Positions 19,433-27,862 of a DNA stretch of 64,000 nt are shown here, one piece after another. The stretch spans positions 25,396-89,395 of the forward strand of contig CANNFE010000013.1 of NCBI GenBank assembly GCA_947503775.1. Direction: 5' to 3'. The translations under genes and the position numbers were made by a program. Each line of letters opens with the position of its first letter. Position 1 is the stretch's first letter. Below the pieces are notes generated by a model. It had not been told where the DNA came from. It saw only the letters and a program-made list of their open reading frames with translations, and made no database searches. This DNA comes from an uncultured Paracoccaceae bacterium. Lineage in GTDB: Bacteria > Pseudomonadota > Alphaproteobacteria > Rhodobacterales > Rhodobacteraceae.

Positions 19433-20352
19433 ACGAGCGTCTCAGACAAGATAGACACCTCGCGCACCGGAACCTGAGCCTCCCGCGCCGTGATCCCGAG
19501 GCAGACAAGCTCTGTCGCCGCCATTTGACCGGCGAACCAACCTGCAAGCGCGACAGGATCGTCCGGCCCGGGCGGAGAGGTATCGACCGCATCGAGAACC
19601 AGCTTGGAGGGGGCCCAGACACTGATCTGACCGTTCTTCATACCCCAATCCAGCTCGGTTGCAGTCTCGACGACCACACATCGCGAATCCCGTCCAGCGA
19701 GAACCCAGCAGGCCTGCTCCAAAGCGAGAAGATCGATCCGGCGTTGCGCCATCTTTGCGCCCGCCCGGGGCGCATCCTGATCCGGCGCGCAAACGGACAG
19801 GATCGTCGGCGTGCCTGAGTGCTCCAGCTCGTCCAGCCATTTGGGCAGTTGCGCGGAATGAACGGCATCTTGCGACAAAAGGACGATACGAGGGTGAAGC
19901 ACGTCGGCATCGGCCGGACTGACGAGCCGAAGGCCATCGCGCCGGGTTCGTGCGATCTCGACACCTAGCGCGCCCGGCCCCCGATCAAGCTTTTCGATCC
20001 GAACGAAGGTCCGCACCGCCTGCGGTTCGAGCAGGATACGCTCGGCCACCCGTTCGGCGAGCGTTTCAAGCAAATTGATCCGTTCGGCGCTGATCTCCGT
20101 CGCAATCGCTTCGGTCACGCGGTCATAGCTGAGGATCCTGTCGACATCATCGTCGATCGGACCGTCGAGAGGGCGAACCTCGACAACCACGTTGAAGCGA
20201 ATGCGCTGCGTGGTCCCGCGCTCGGCCTGGAAGGCTCCGATTTCGACGCTGACGATATGATCCCGAAGTGAAATGCGGTCTCTGAGACCTTCGGAGGTCG
20301 CAGCTGCGCGCTCCGCCGGATGCGCAAAGGCCAGATGAATATCGTCAGTCAT
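19429..20352 (-). CDS. folB: Dihydroneopterin aldolase with a C-terminal extension
   Basis: 307 residues. Residues about 25-140 are a dihydroneopterin aldolase domain (DHIVSVEIGAF, LSYDRVTEAI, INLLETLAERVAERIL, VRIEKLDRGPGALGVEIAR), the folate enzyme that releases 6-hydroxymethyl-dihydropterin. Typical FolB proteins end near 120-130 residues. Here about 165 more follow, with no domain I recognise, containing LPKWLDELEHSG and ending near VCLGITAREAQVPVREVSI. The partner folP is directly downstream. The extension might be a second sugar-nucleotide- or pterin-related domain, but this is not established. Confidence 0.88.
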   Translation of the reverse strand: MTDDIHLAFAHPAERAAATSEGLRDRISLRDHIVSVEIGAFQAERGTTQRIRFNVVVEVRPLDGPIDDDVDRILSYDRVTEAIATEISAERINLLETLAERVAERILLEPQAVRTFVRIEKLDRGPGALGVEIARTRRDGLRLVSPADADVLHPRIVLLSQDAVHSAQLPKWLDELEHSGTPTILSVCAPDQDAPRAGAKMAQRRIDLLALEQACWVLAGRDSRCVVVETATELDWGMKNGQISVWAPSKLVLDAVDTSPPGPDDPVALAGWFAGQMAATELVCLGITAREAQVPVREVSILSETLV

Positions 20353-20431
20353 GATCGGCAGCCACAGGCCCGGATGGCCCCGGCTGCCGCCTTACCCCAG
20401 CCGGCGCCCCGCCGACAAGAGCGCTTGTCTC

Positions 20432-21112
20432 TCAGCTCGCAGCCGTGGTCCGGACCGTTTCGCGATAGAAATAATGGGCCCCGATCGCGGCCGTCTTCGG
20501 AAATACGGACGCCCAGTTCGGGTTTACCGCAGTCGTATGATAGTGCGTCGCGCCCTGCGTCAGTTGGCGCGGCGCGCCATCCAGCAGCAAGCGGGCCACC
20601 TTGCCGACACGGGAATAAGCGCGCGGCTCGTTGATCACCTCGGCGATACCGTCGCAGGTGTAGCTGAACTGACAGGCATATTTGCGCCCTGTGCCCTGAT
20701 TGACGACTTCGCACACCGTGTCGGGGTAGCGCGCGCTGTCCACCCGGTTCATGATGACCTCTGCAACAGCGAAGATGCCCGACACGCTCTCTCCGCGCGC
20801 CTCGAAGTAAAGCGCTTCGGACAGACATTCCCACTGTGTTCCGCCATCGGCATCCGGCAGATCTGCCAGGAACTCGCGATTGTACTGGATCTCTCCGTCA
20901 TCCAGCTCCAGCGCAATAGAGGCTTCGGTGATCACCTCGGGGGGGCCAAAGACGACAGCATCAGGACCTTCAACAGCCTCAATCGACGGAAGATCGGACC
21001 CCAGCAAAGCGCCCAGCCGCGCCGTCAGCAAATCGTTGGCTTGGGCCATACCCGATACGGTCATCGCACACATCACAGCAATCGTGCGAAGTCTCAAAGT
21101 CGTTCCAATCAT
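20432..21112 (-). CDS. Exported cell wall hydrolase (SleB/Hydrolase_2 family)
   Basis: 226 residues with a signal peptide (about 1-25, ending SGMAQAND). The catalytic domain (about 95-225) shows CLSEALYFEARGES with the probable catalytic Glu, VAEVIMNRV, and the tail ATHYHTTAVNPNWAS. The family cleaves peptidoglycan glycan strands, as in SleB spore cortex lytic enzymes; in Gram-negatives the homologues act in wall remodelling. It stands alone between folB and the PPDK-like gene, read on the same strand as both. Confidence 0.9.
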   Translation of the reverse strand: MIGTTLRLRTIAVMCAMTVSGMAQANDLLTARLGALLGSDLPSIEAVEGPDAVVFGPPEVITEASIALELDDGEIQYNREFLADLPDADGGTQWECLSEALYFEARGESVSGIFAVAEVIMNRVDSARYPDTVCEVVNQGTGRKYACQFSYTCDGIAEVINEPRAYSRVGKVARLLLDGAPRQLTQGATHYHTTAVNPNWASVFPKTAAIGAHYFYRETVRTTAAS

Positions 21113-21245
21113 CAGCAGCGTCCCTTCCTCGGCAGGCCCCTATCCCGCGATCAGGGGGCTATCTATGGAAAGGTGTCCCTAACGTAAACCCAAGGAGGGG
21201 GTGCAGGACGTCGCACCCATGGAACAATGACGCTACGTTCTTAGA

Positions 21246-23834
21246 TCACTGATAAATCAGAATCTTTCCGGGCTTGGCCGGGGGCTCTGTCAACCCCATA
21301 CGACCCGCGACAGCGAGTCGGGCAGCGGAAAGTCGCGCACCAGGGACCCGAAACGGCGAGCAGGAGACATAGTCAAATCCGTGGTTTCGGCAGAACGCGA
21401 TTGTCGTCTGATCCGCCCCGTGTTCTCCACATATCGCAAGGACCAGGTCGTTCCGGGTGCCACGGCCGCGCTCTGCAGCGATCGTCAAAAGCTCGCCCAC
21501 ACCTTCCAGATCCAGCGTGTGGAACGGGTCTTCGCGGTAAACCCCCTGCTTGACATAATCGGACATGAAACGCCCGGCATCATCACGCGAAAGCCCGTAG
21601 GTCATCTGCGTCATGTCGTTCGTTCCAAAGCTGAGAAAGGATGTACTCTCTGCAATGTCGCCTGCGCGCAACGCAGCGCGAGGCGTCTCGACCATCACGC
21701 CAAGGCGATACCGGACCTCGCGCCCGGTCTCCGCCTGTACCGCAGCGGCCACCGAATCGATCCGCGCGCGAACGATCTCGACCTCGCGCTTGGCGCTGAC
21801 AAGGGGAAGCATGATGTCGGGCACGAAATCGTCGCCTGTCTTTTCCCGCAGCCCGATCGTCGCCTCAAAGATCGCGCGGGCCTGCATGTCGTAGATCTCA
21901 GGCACGGTGATCCCAAGCCGCACGCCGCGCATGCCAAGCATCGGATTGTATTCCGACATCCGCTCCGCGCGCTCCATCACGTCCGAAAGCGGCTGATCCA
22001 GAGCCTCGGCCAGATCGCGCAGACCCGCTCGGTCGGTCGGCAGAAACTCATGTAAAGGCGGATCGAACAGGCGGATACAAACGGGCAGCCCGGCCATGAT
22101 CTCGAAGAGGCGCGTGAAATCGGCCCGTTGCATCGGCAGGAGCCGCTCGAGCGCTGCCGCGCGATCGGTATCCCTTTGCGCAAAGATCATCTCGCGCATC
22201 ACCGTGAGCCGTTCGCCTTCAAAGAACATATGCTCCGTTCGGCAGAGCCCGATCCCTTCGGCAGAGAAATCCCGGGCGGTCTGCGCATCGGCGGGGGTAT
22301 CGGCATTCGCACGCACCCCGATGTCGCGCAAATCATCCGCCCAAGAGAGCAAGGTCCGGAACGCATCATCCAAGGCAGGCTCGATCGTGCGCGGCTGCCC
22401 AATCAGAACATCGCCGGTATGGCCGTCCACGGTCACGATATCCCCTGCGTTCAGGACACGGCCGTCGGCCCGGATCGTTCGTCCTCGGGTATCTATGGTG
22501 AGGTTCGACACCCCGACAACGCAAGGAAGGCCCAGCCCCCGGCCGATCACGGCGGCATGGCTCGTGATCCCGCCACGCGCCGTAATCACGCCGGAAGCTG
22601 CATGCATCCCCCGGATATCCTCGGGCGTCGTCTCGCGCCGGACAAGCACGCTCTGCTCTCCTCGCGCGGCGGCCGCCTGCGCCTCCGAGGCCGAAAAGAC
22701 AAGCTGCCCGCAGGCAGCACCCGGACTGGCGGCGATCCCGCTCGCCATGACATCGCGCGCCGCATTCGGAGCGACCTGACGGTGCAGCAGATCGTTCAGC
22801 GTGGTCGGCGCGATCCTGAGAATCGCCTCCTCCTTCGGAATTACGTTGTCCTGGCCCAAAGACACCGCGATCCGAACCGCCGCCCGGCTCGAACGGGGCA
22901 ATCGCACCGCGTCGAGCACATGCAGAACGCCGCTCTCAATGGTGAATTCCACCTGCATTTCCTCGCGCAAACGCTCCCGCGCAAGCGCTCCGATCCGGAT
23001 CAGATCCGCGTAGATCTCGGGGCACAGCTCTTCTAGCGAGGGCCCACGCGGATCGCGCGTCAAGTAGATCGCCCCCTCCTCAGCCAGTGCATCCCGTCCC
23101 TGGCTCTGGCTCAGATACCGGCCCTTCACTTCCGGCGCACCGGTGACTTCGGAGGCGAACTGGATCACGCCTGCCCCACTTTCGGGCGCGCCGACGCCAA
23201 GGGCCATCTCCTGCACCACAAGACCCAGCCCCGCATCGGCGGGCGCGCCCTTCGCCTCCCGCAGGATCCGGGCCGTCGTGCCATCCCAGGCCCTCGCCAT
23301 GAACCGCAGAACTTCGCCCAGCTGCCGCGCCGGATCCTGGGGAAAGGGGTCGTCCGTCTCGGCCTCATAGGCGGCCAGCATCGCAGACAAAGCTGCCTCG
23401 TCGGCGTCATCCGGTAGCTCGAACGGCTCCGGATCGAGGCGCGCGACATTGATGGCAAAGGACTGGATGAACCGCAGATAAAGGATGATCGCCGAGGCCG
23501 CGCCAATCTCCTCGGCCAGCGCCGCGCAGCGCGCATCGTTCATCCCGATGTTCAGAACCGCACCGGGTCCGCCCCAATCGGGATCAAGCGATGAGGGCCG
23601 AACCGAGACCAGAGGCTCCGAACCGAACGGTTTGAGAACCGCATCGATATCCGGCATCCGCCCCTGCGCAATTGCGCGCACGGTTTCAAAGCTCAATGCA
23701 ACGGTCGTCGGAACCGGCATATCAAGGCGAATCAGCCGCTGAAGACACTTCGCCCGGCCGCCAAACACCGCTGCCGTCATGCTTGCGGTAGGCGTGATAA
23801 GCGTTATCGCATTGAATTCCGTATGTTTCTGCAC
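21246..23834 (-). CDS. Pyruvate phosphate dikinase-like (PEP-utilising) protein with divergent ATP-binding domain
   Basis: 862 residues. The central phospho-His domain (GGITSHAAVIGRGLGLPCVVG, about residues 410-430) and the C-terminal PEP/pyruvate barrel (LSFGTNDMTQ, AICGEHGAD with the catalytic Cys) are well kept. The N-terminal ATP-grasp part is divergent. The GGKG motif is GGRAK (about 25-29), and the motif normally SVRSGAR reads SVRPSSL with no Met-rich loop. It may be a true PPDK of a group-specific type or a PEP-utilising enzyme with a changed phosphoryl donor. It follows glyS by 76 bases on the same strand. Confidence 0.82.
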   Translation of the reverse strand: MQKHTEFNAITLITPTASMTAAVFGGRAKCLQRLIRLDMPVPTTVALSFETVRAIAQGRMPDIDAVLKPFGSEPLVSVRPSSLDPDWGGPGAVLNIGMNDARCAALAEEIGAASAIILYLRFIQSFAINVARLDPEPFELPDDADEAALSAMLAAYEAETDDPFPQDPARQLGEVLRFMARAWDGTTARILREAKGAPADAGLGLVVQEMALGVGAPESGAGVIQFASEVTGAPEVKGRYLSQSQGRDALAEEGAIYLTRDPRGPSLEELCPEIYADLIRIGALARERLREEMQVEFTIESGVLHVLDAVRLPRSSRAAVRIAVSLGQDNVIPKEEAILRIAPTTLNDLLHRQVAPNAARDVMASGIAASPGAACGQLVFSASEAQAAAARGEQSVLVRRETTPEDIRGMHAASGVITARGGITSHAAVIGRGLGLPCVVGVSNLTIDTRGRTIRADGRVLNAGDIVTVDGHTGDVLIGQPRTIEPALDDAFRTLLSWADDLRDIGVRANADTPADAQTARDFSAEGIGLCRTEHMFFEGERLTVMREMIFAQRDTDRAAALERLLPMQRADFTRLFEIMAGLPVCIRLFDPPLHEFLPTDRAGLRDLAEALDQPLSDVMERAERMSEYNPMLGMRGVRLGITVPEIYDMQARAIFEATIGLREKTGDDFVPDIMLPLVSAKREVEIVRARIDSVAAAVQAETGREVRYRLGVMVETPRAALRAGDIAESTSFLSFGTNDMTQMTYGLSRDDAGRFMSDYVKQGVYREDPFHTLDLEGVGELLTIAAERGRGTRNDLVLAICGEHGADQTTIAFCRNHGFDYVSCSPFRVPGARLSAARLAVAGRMGLTEPPAKPGKILIYQ

Positions 23835-23910
23835 TGCGGCAAACTCTCCTGCTGATGCAGCATAAGAGTTACCTGCCCGTCATCAAGCAAACCTTCGTCG
23901 GACGCTGCGT

Positions 23911-26238
23911 CTAACCGTCTAGGCGTGAGAGGTCGGCAACAGATGTGCACAGCGTCCGAATGCGGCTGAGCAGGTTGAGCCGATTGCGGCGCACGGCCTG
24001 GACATCGGCATTGATCTTCACCGCTTCGAAGAACGCATCGATCGGCTCACGCAAGGCCGCCATAGCCGCCATCGCCTCGGGAAAGTCCTGCGCCTCAAGA
24101 GCCGGAGCGATGTCCTTCTCTGCCAAATCGAGCGCGGCAAAGAGCGCTTTCTCCTCCTCGGCCTCGGCAAATTTCACGTCGGCGCCGTAGGAATATTCCA
24201 CCCCATCCGCCTCTTCCGCCTGGCTGAGGATGTTGTTCGCCCGCTTGAACCCCTGCACGAGATTCTCGCCATCCTCGGTCTGCAAAACCGCCTGCAAAGC
24301 CTTCGCCCGCTTGACGAGAAGGGTGAGGTCATCGCTATCGTCGCGCTTTGTTTCTTCCCCGAAGTCGAAAAGGCAGGCGTCGATGATATCATGTCGAATG
24401 CCTTCCGAGCGGAGATGAACCTTCAGGCGATCATGGATGAATGCAAGAATATCCCTACGCACCCAAAAGCCAGACGGTATGCGATAGCCTCCTACAGGAC
24501 CACCATCAGGTGCGCTGAATAGCTCAGACAAAGGTATCTCAAACTTTCTGGCCTGATTTTCCTCAGCATTCAGATAATCATAGTCATAGGGTCCACCCTT
24601 CTGACTGTCCGTAAGCCCACCTCTCTCACAGATTGGTGCTATCGCGGCGCGATGAGCTTGAGCAACTAGTCCTGCAATACCTAGGCTGAGTTTGTTGACT
24701 AGGGTCAGACGAATGATCCCAAGGGCCGCTCTTCTCAGCGCATACGGATCTTTGGATCCGGTCGGCCTCTCATCGACCGCCCAAAGTCCCGACAGCGTGT
24801 CGATCTTATCGGCCAAAGCCACGGCCACCGAAACCGGTGCCGTCGGCACGTCATCCGACGGCCCCAGCGGCGCGTAATGCTCTTCGGAAGCCGTCGCAAC
24901 GGCATCGGGCAGCCCCGCGGCCTTAGCATAATAGCGGCCCATCACACCCTGCAGCTCGGGAAACTCATAGACCATCTCGGAGGCCAGATCGGCCTTCGCA
25001 ACCCGAGCGGCCTGCTCTGCCTCGTCAGGATCGGCTCCGACAAGCGGGGCAATCTCGCGCGCCAAGGCAGCGATGCGGCCAACCCGCTCGGCCTGGGAGC
25101 CGAGCTTGGCGTGGAAGGTCACAGCTTCGAGCGACGTGATCCACTCGTCCATTCCGGCCTTCGCCACGCGCAGATCGTTCTCCCAGAAGAACTTCGCATC
25201 TGACAGCCGCGCGCCAAGCACCTTCTGATTGCCTGCAAGGATCTTCGCCCCGTCATCTGCCGTCTCGATATTGGCGACGGTCACGAATTTCTCGATCCGG
25301 CCTGTTTTCGGATTACGCACCGAAAAGAACTTCTGATGCTCGCGCATGCTGGTCTGCAGCACCTCCGGCGGCAGATCGAGGAACGCGTCGCCAATGTCGC
25401 CCATCAGCACGACGGGCCATTCCACGAGGCCCGCAACCTCCGCCAGCAGACCGCGATCTTCCACCACATCAAGGCCCTGCGCAAAGGCAGCATTCGTGGC
25501 ATCGTTCCAGATCGCCTCCGCCCGCTCCGCCGGGTCGAGCACCACGAAAGCGCGCTTCAGCTTGGCGGCGTAATCCTCGAAAGAGGTGACAGAAAACGGC
25601 GCAGGCGCCATGAACCGATGCCCTTGCGTCACGTCCCCGGACGCGATCCCGTCGATGTCAAGCGGGACGATCTCGGACCCGTCCTCGCGCGTCAGCAGGC
25701 ACAGGATCGATTGGAGCGGCCGAACCCAGCGCAGCGATCCGTCGCCCCATCGCATCGCCTTGGGCCACGGAAAGCCGCGCACCGCCGCCTCAAGTGTCTC
25801 GGCCACGATCTCGGCCGCCGGGCGTCCGCCCTCAACCCAAGTCGCCTGAAGGGCCATCTTACCCTTCACAAACTTTGCTTCGATTGTAATGTCGCCGAAG
25901 TCTCGCTTGGCTGGATTTTCTGCCTGAAGAGCCGTTTGCGACCAATCAAGAGCATCCGGGCTGCTGACAGAAAGGCTCCTTAGAAAGCCATTTACCGCAG
26001 CATCGGGCGCTGGATGTTTCGGCCCACCTCTAGCTTTGCCTGTCAAGCTACTCTGCTCGGTCAGCCCCTCGACCGACAGCACAAGTCTGCGCGGCGTCGA
26101 AAAGGCACCCGCGCTCGCATAGGTCAACCCGGCCTCGACCAAGCCATCCGTGACGAGCTTTTTCAGATCATCCGCCGCCTTGCCCTGCATTCGCGCCGGG
26201 ATCTCTTCGGAAAAAAGCTCAATAAGAAGATCAGCCAT
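23911..26238 (-). CDS. glyS: Glycine--tRNA ligase beta subunit
   Basis: 775 residues from [19 protein letters not shown]. The beta subunit binds tRNA-Gly in the heterotetrameric bacterial enzyme. The C-terminal DALR-like anticodon region is present. The chosen ATG at 26238 overlaps the stop of the upstream small gene by eight bases; the longer frame to 26400 is read inside that gene. Two stretches, about 24400-24720 and 25850-26060, are visibly AT-richer and use codons unlike the rest of the gene. The first encodes about 60 residues (roughly QKGGPYDYDYLNAEENQARK onward) that look like an insertion. Confidence 0.96.
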   Translation of the reverse strand: MADLLIELFSEEIPARMQGKAADDLKKLVTDGLVEAGLTYASAGAFSTPRRLVLSVEGLTEQSSLTGKARGGPKHPAPDAAVNGFLRSLSVSSPDALDWSQTALQAENPAKRDFGDITIEAKFVKGKMALQATWVEGGRPAAEIVAETLEAAVRGFPWPKAMRWGDGSLRWVRPLQSILCLLTREDGSEIVPLDIDGIASGDVTQGHRFMAPAPFSVTSFEDYAAKLKRAFVVLDPAERAEAIWNDATNAAFAQGLDVVEDRGLLAEVAGLVEWPVVLMGDIGDAFLDLPPEVLQTSMREHQKFFSVRNPKTGRIEKFVTVANIETADDGAKILAGNQKVLGARLSDAKFFWENDLRVAKAGMDEWITSLEAVTFHAKLGSQAERVGRIAALAREIAPLVGADPDEAEQAARVAKADLASEMVYEFPELQGVMGRYYAKAAGLPDAVATASEEHYAPLGPSDDVPTAPVSVAVALADKIDTLSGLWAVDERPTGSKDPYALRRAALGIIRLTLVNKLSLGIAGLVAQAHRAAIAPICERGGLTDSQKGGPYDYDYLNAEENQARKFEIPLSELFSAPDGGPVGGYRIPSGFWVRRDILAFIHDRLKVHLRSEGIRHDIIDACLFDFGEETKRDDSDDLTLLVKRAKALQAVLQTEDGENLVQGFKRANNILSQAEEADGVEYSYGADVKFAEAEEEKALFAALDLAEKDIAPALEAQDFPEAMAAMAALREPIDAFFEAVKINADVQAVRRNRLNLLSRIRTLCTSVADLSRLDG

Positions 26239-26782
26239 CCGCGCCTCCTTCGGGCGCGCTGCCCAATCCGTCTTGGGGGATCGGCGGGCAGTCCTCGGGC
26301 ACCGGGTTGCCGTCGAACACCACCTCGCCGCAGGCGTTGATCTGATGCCAGGAATAGCCGCGGCCATCAGGATAGACAGCCACGACGCGGTCGATCCCAT
26401 AGGTCACGTTCTCGATCCCGAGAAAGGCAATCGCCTCGCCTCCCTCCAGCGCAGCCCCGATCGCGTCTGCGTCGAAACACTCGAACCATCCCGGCGCCAC
26501 GCGGGGTTCTGCGCGCTCATAGATGACGTAGGTTTCCGTCAACATGGCCTGGCTCTGACCGGTCGTGAAGCAATCGCGATACCGCAGGGGAGAGCTATCC
26601 GCATCGATCCCCTCGTAGCCGTCGAACAGAATGGGTTCCGGCACGCCGCTCGCGACCGAGGTCAACTGAACATCTCCCTCCGCCACGTCTTCATAGAAGG
26701 CGTAAACCTGGAAATAATAGAGCCCGATCCCAGCGACCAACGCACTGACGACAATGAACAAAACAGCTATCCTTGCAGTCAC
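26231..26782 (-). CDS. Conserved membrane-anchored protein between glyQ and glyS (DUF6446-like)
   Basis: 183 residues from a GTG that overlaps the glyQ stop codon (GTGA); the stop overlaps glyS by eight bases. One N-terminal helix ([21 protein letters not shown]) anchors a periplasmic domain with four cysteines ([31 protein letters not shown]). Roseobacter-type genomes often have such a gene here, which I believe is called DUF6446; the function is unknown. The tight overlaps suggest translational coupling with the synthetase subunits. A role in glycine charging is not implied by the fold. Confidence 0.8.
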   Translation of the reverse strand: MTARIAVLFIVVSALVAGIGLYYFQVYAFYEDVAEGDVQLTSVASGVPEPILFDGYEGIDADSSPLRYRDCFTTGQSQAMLTETYVIYERAEPRVAPGWFECFDADAIGAALEGGEAIAFLGIENVTYGIDRVVAVYPDGRGYSWHQINACGEVVFDGNPVPEDCPPIPQDGLGSAPEGGADG

Positions 26783-27699
26783 GCGGCCGCTCCACCCGCC
26801 GGAGTTTGCAAAAAGGCGTCGGCGCAAGCCTTGGCGAGCGTCCGCACCCGGCCGATATAAGCCTGCCTCTCGGTGACAGAGATCACCCCGCGCGCGTCCA
26901 GCAGGTTGAAGATATGGGAGGCCTTGATGCACTGGTCGTAGGCCGGCTGCGCCATGACGATCCGCTTGCCGGTCTTGGGATCGTCGGCCTCCGCATCAAG
27001 GATCCGGCGGCATTCGTCTTCGGCGTCAACGAAATGGCGAAGCAGCAGATCGGTATCTGCCACGTCGAAATTCCAACGGGAGTACTGCTCTTCGGCATCG
27101 CGGAAGACGTCGCCATAGCTCAGCGCGATCGGCGTCTGCGGATCGTTGAAGGGCATGTCCATGACGTGATCCGCACCAAGGATATAGATCGCCAGACGCT
27201 CCAGACCGTAAGTCAGCTCCCCGCTCACCGGACGGCAATCATGCCCGCCGACCTGCTGGAAATAAGTGAACTGCGAGACTTCCATCCCGTCGCACCAGAC
27301 CTCCCAGCCCAGTCCCCAGGCGCCAAGCGTGGGGCTCTCCCAATCATCCTCGACAAACCGGACATCGTGAACGGTCATATCGATCCCGATTGCCTCGAGC
27401 GATCCAAGGTAGAGCTCTTGGAAATCGGGGGGAGACGGCTTCATAAGAACCTGAAACTGGTAATAATGCTGAAGCCGGTTGGGGTTTTCCCCATACCGCC
27501 CATCGGTCGGACGCCGCGAGGGCTGAACGTAGGCCGCAGCCCAGGCCTTTGGCCCCAAAGCGCGCAAGGTTGTCGCCGGATGGAAGGTCCCCGCTCCGAC
27601 TTCCATATCGTAAGGCTGCAGGACGGTGCAGCCCTTGCTGGCCCAGTAGGACTGCAAGCGCAGGATGATCTCCTGAAAACTCTTAGGTTTGTCCACCAT
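26779..27699 (-). CDS. glyQ: Glycine--tRNA ligase alpha subunit
   Basis: 306 residues. This is the catalytic class II subunit that forms glycyl-adenylate and transfers it to tRNA-Gly. The N-terminus ([17 protein letters not shown]) and the motifs [31 protein letters not shown] and [20 protein letters not shown] are those of the family, and length is normal. First gene of the minus-strand run glyQ - small membrane gene - glyS - PPDK-like. Confidence 0.98.
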   Translation of the reverse strand: MVDKPKSFQEIILRLQSYWASKGCTVLQPYDMEVGAGTFHPATTLRALGPKAWAAAYVQPSRRPTDGRYGENPNRLQHYYQFQVLMKPSPPDFQELYLGSLEAIGIDMTVHDVRFVEDDWESPTLGAWGLGWEVWCDGMEVSQFTYFQQVGGHDCRPVSGELTYGLERLAIYILGADHVMDMPFNDPQTPIALSYGDVFRDAEEQYSRWNFDVADTDLLLRHFVDAEDECRRILDAEADDPKTGKRIVMAQPAYDQCIKASHIFNLLDARGVISVTERQAYIGRVRTLAKACADAFLQTPAGGAAA

Positions 27700-27862
27700 G
27701 ACGGGCCCTCTTTGGTCGCGCTCTCCATAGGGTCGCTACCCAACAGGGTCAATTGCGCCACGCCCGGATCTTTCCCGCCGCCCCACGAACGATTGAAGAT
27801 GCAACCCCGCGCGGCACTGATAATCTGGCAGGCAAATAACTTATGGGACGATTGTTTTTTCG

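Noticed and set aside
21180..21245. Hairpin GGGTGC/GCACCC after the PPDK-like gene as terminator
   Set aside because: Short stem with no T run on the minus strand; insufficient.
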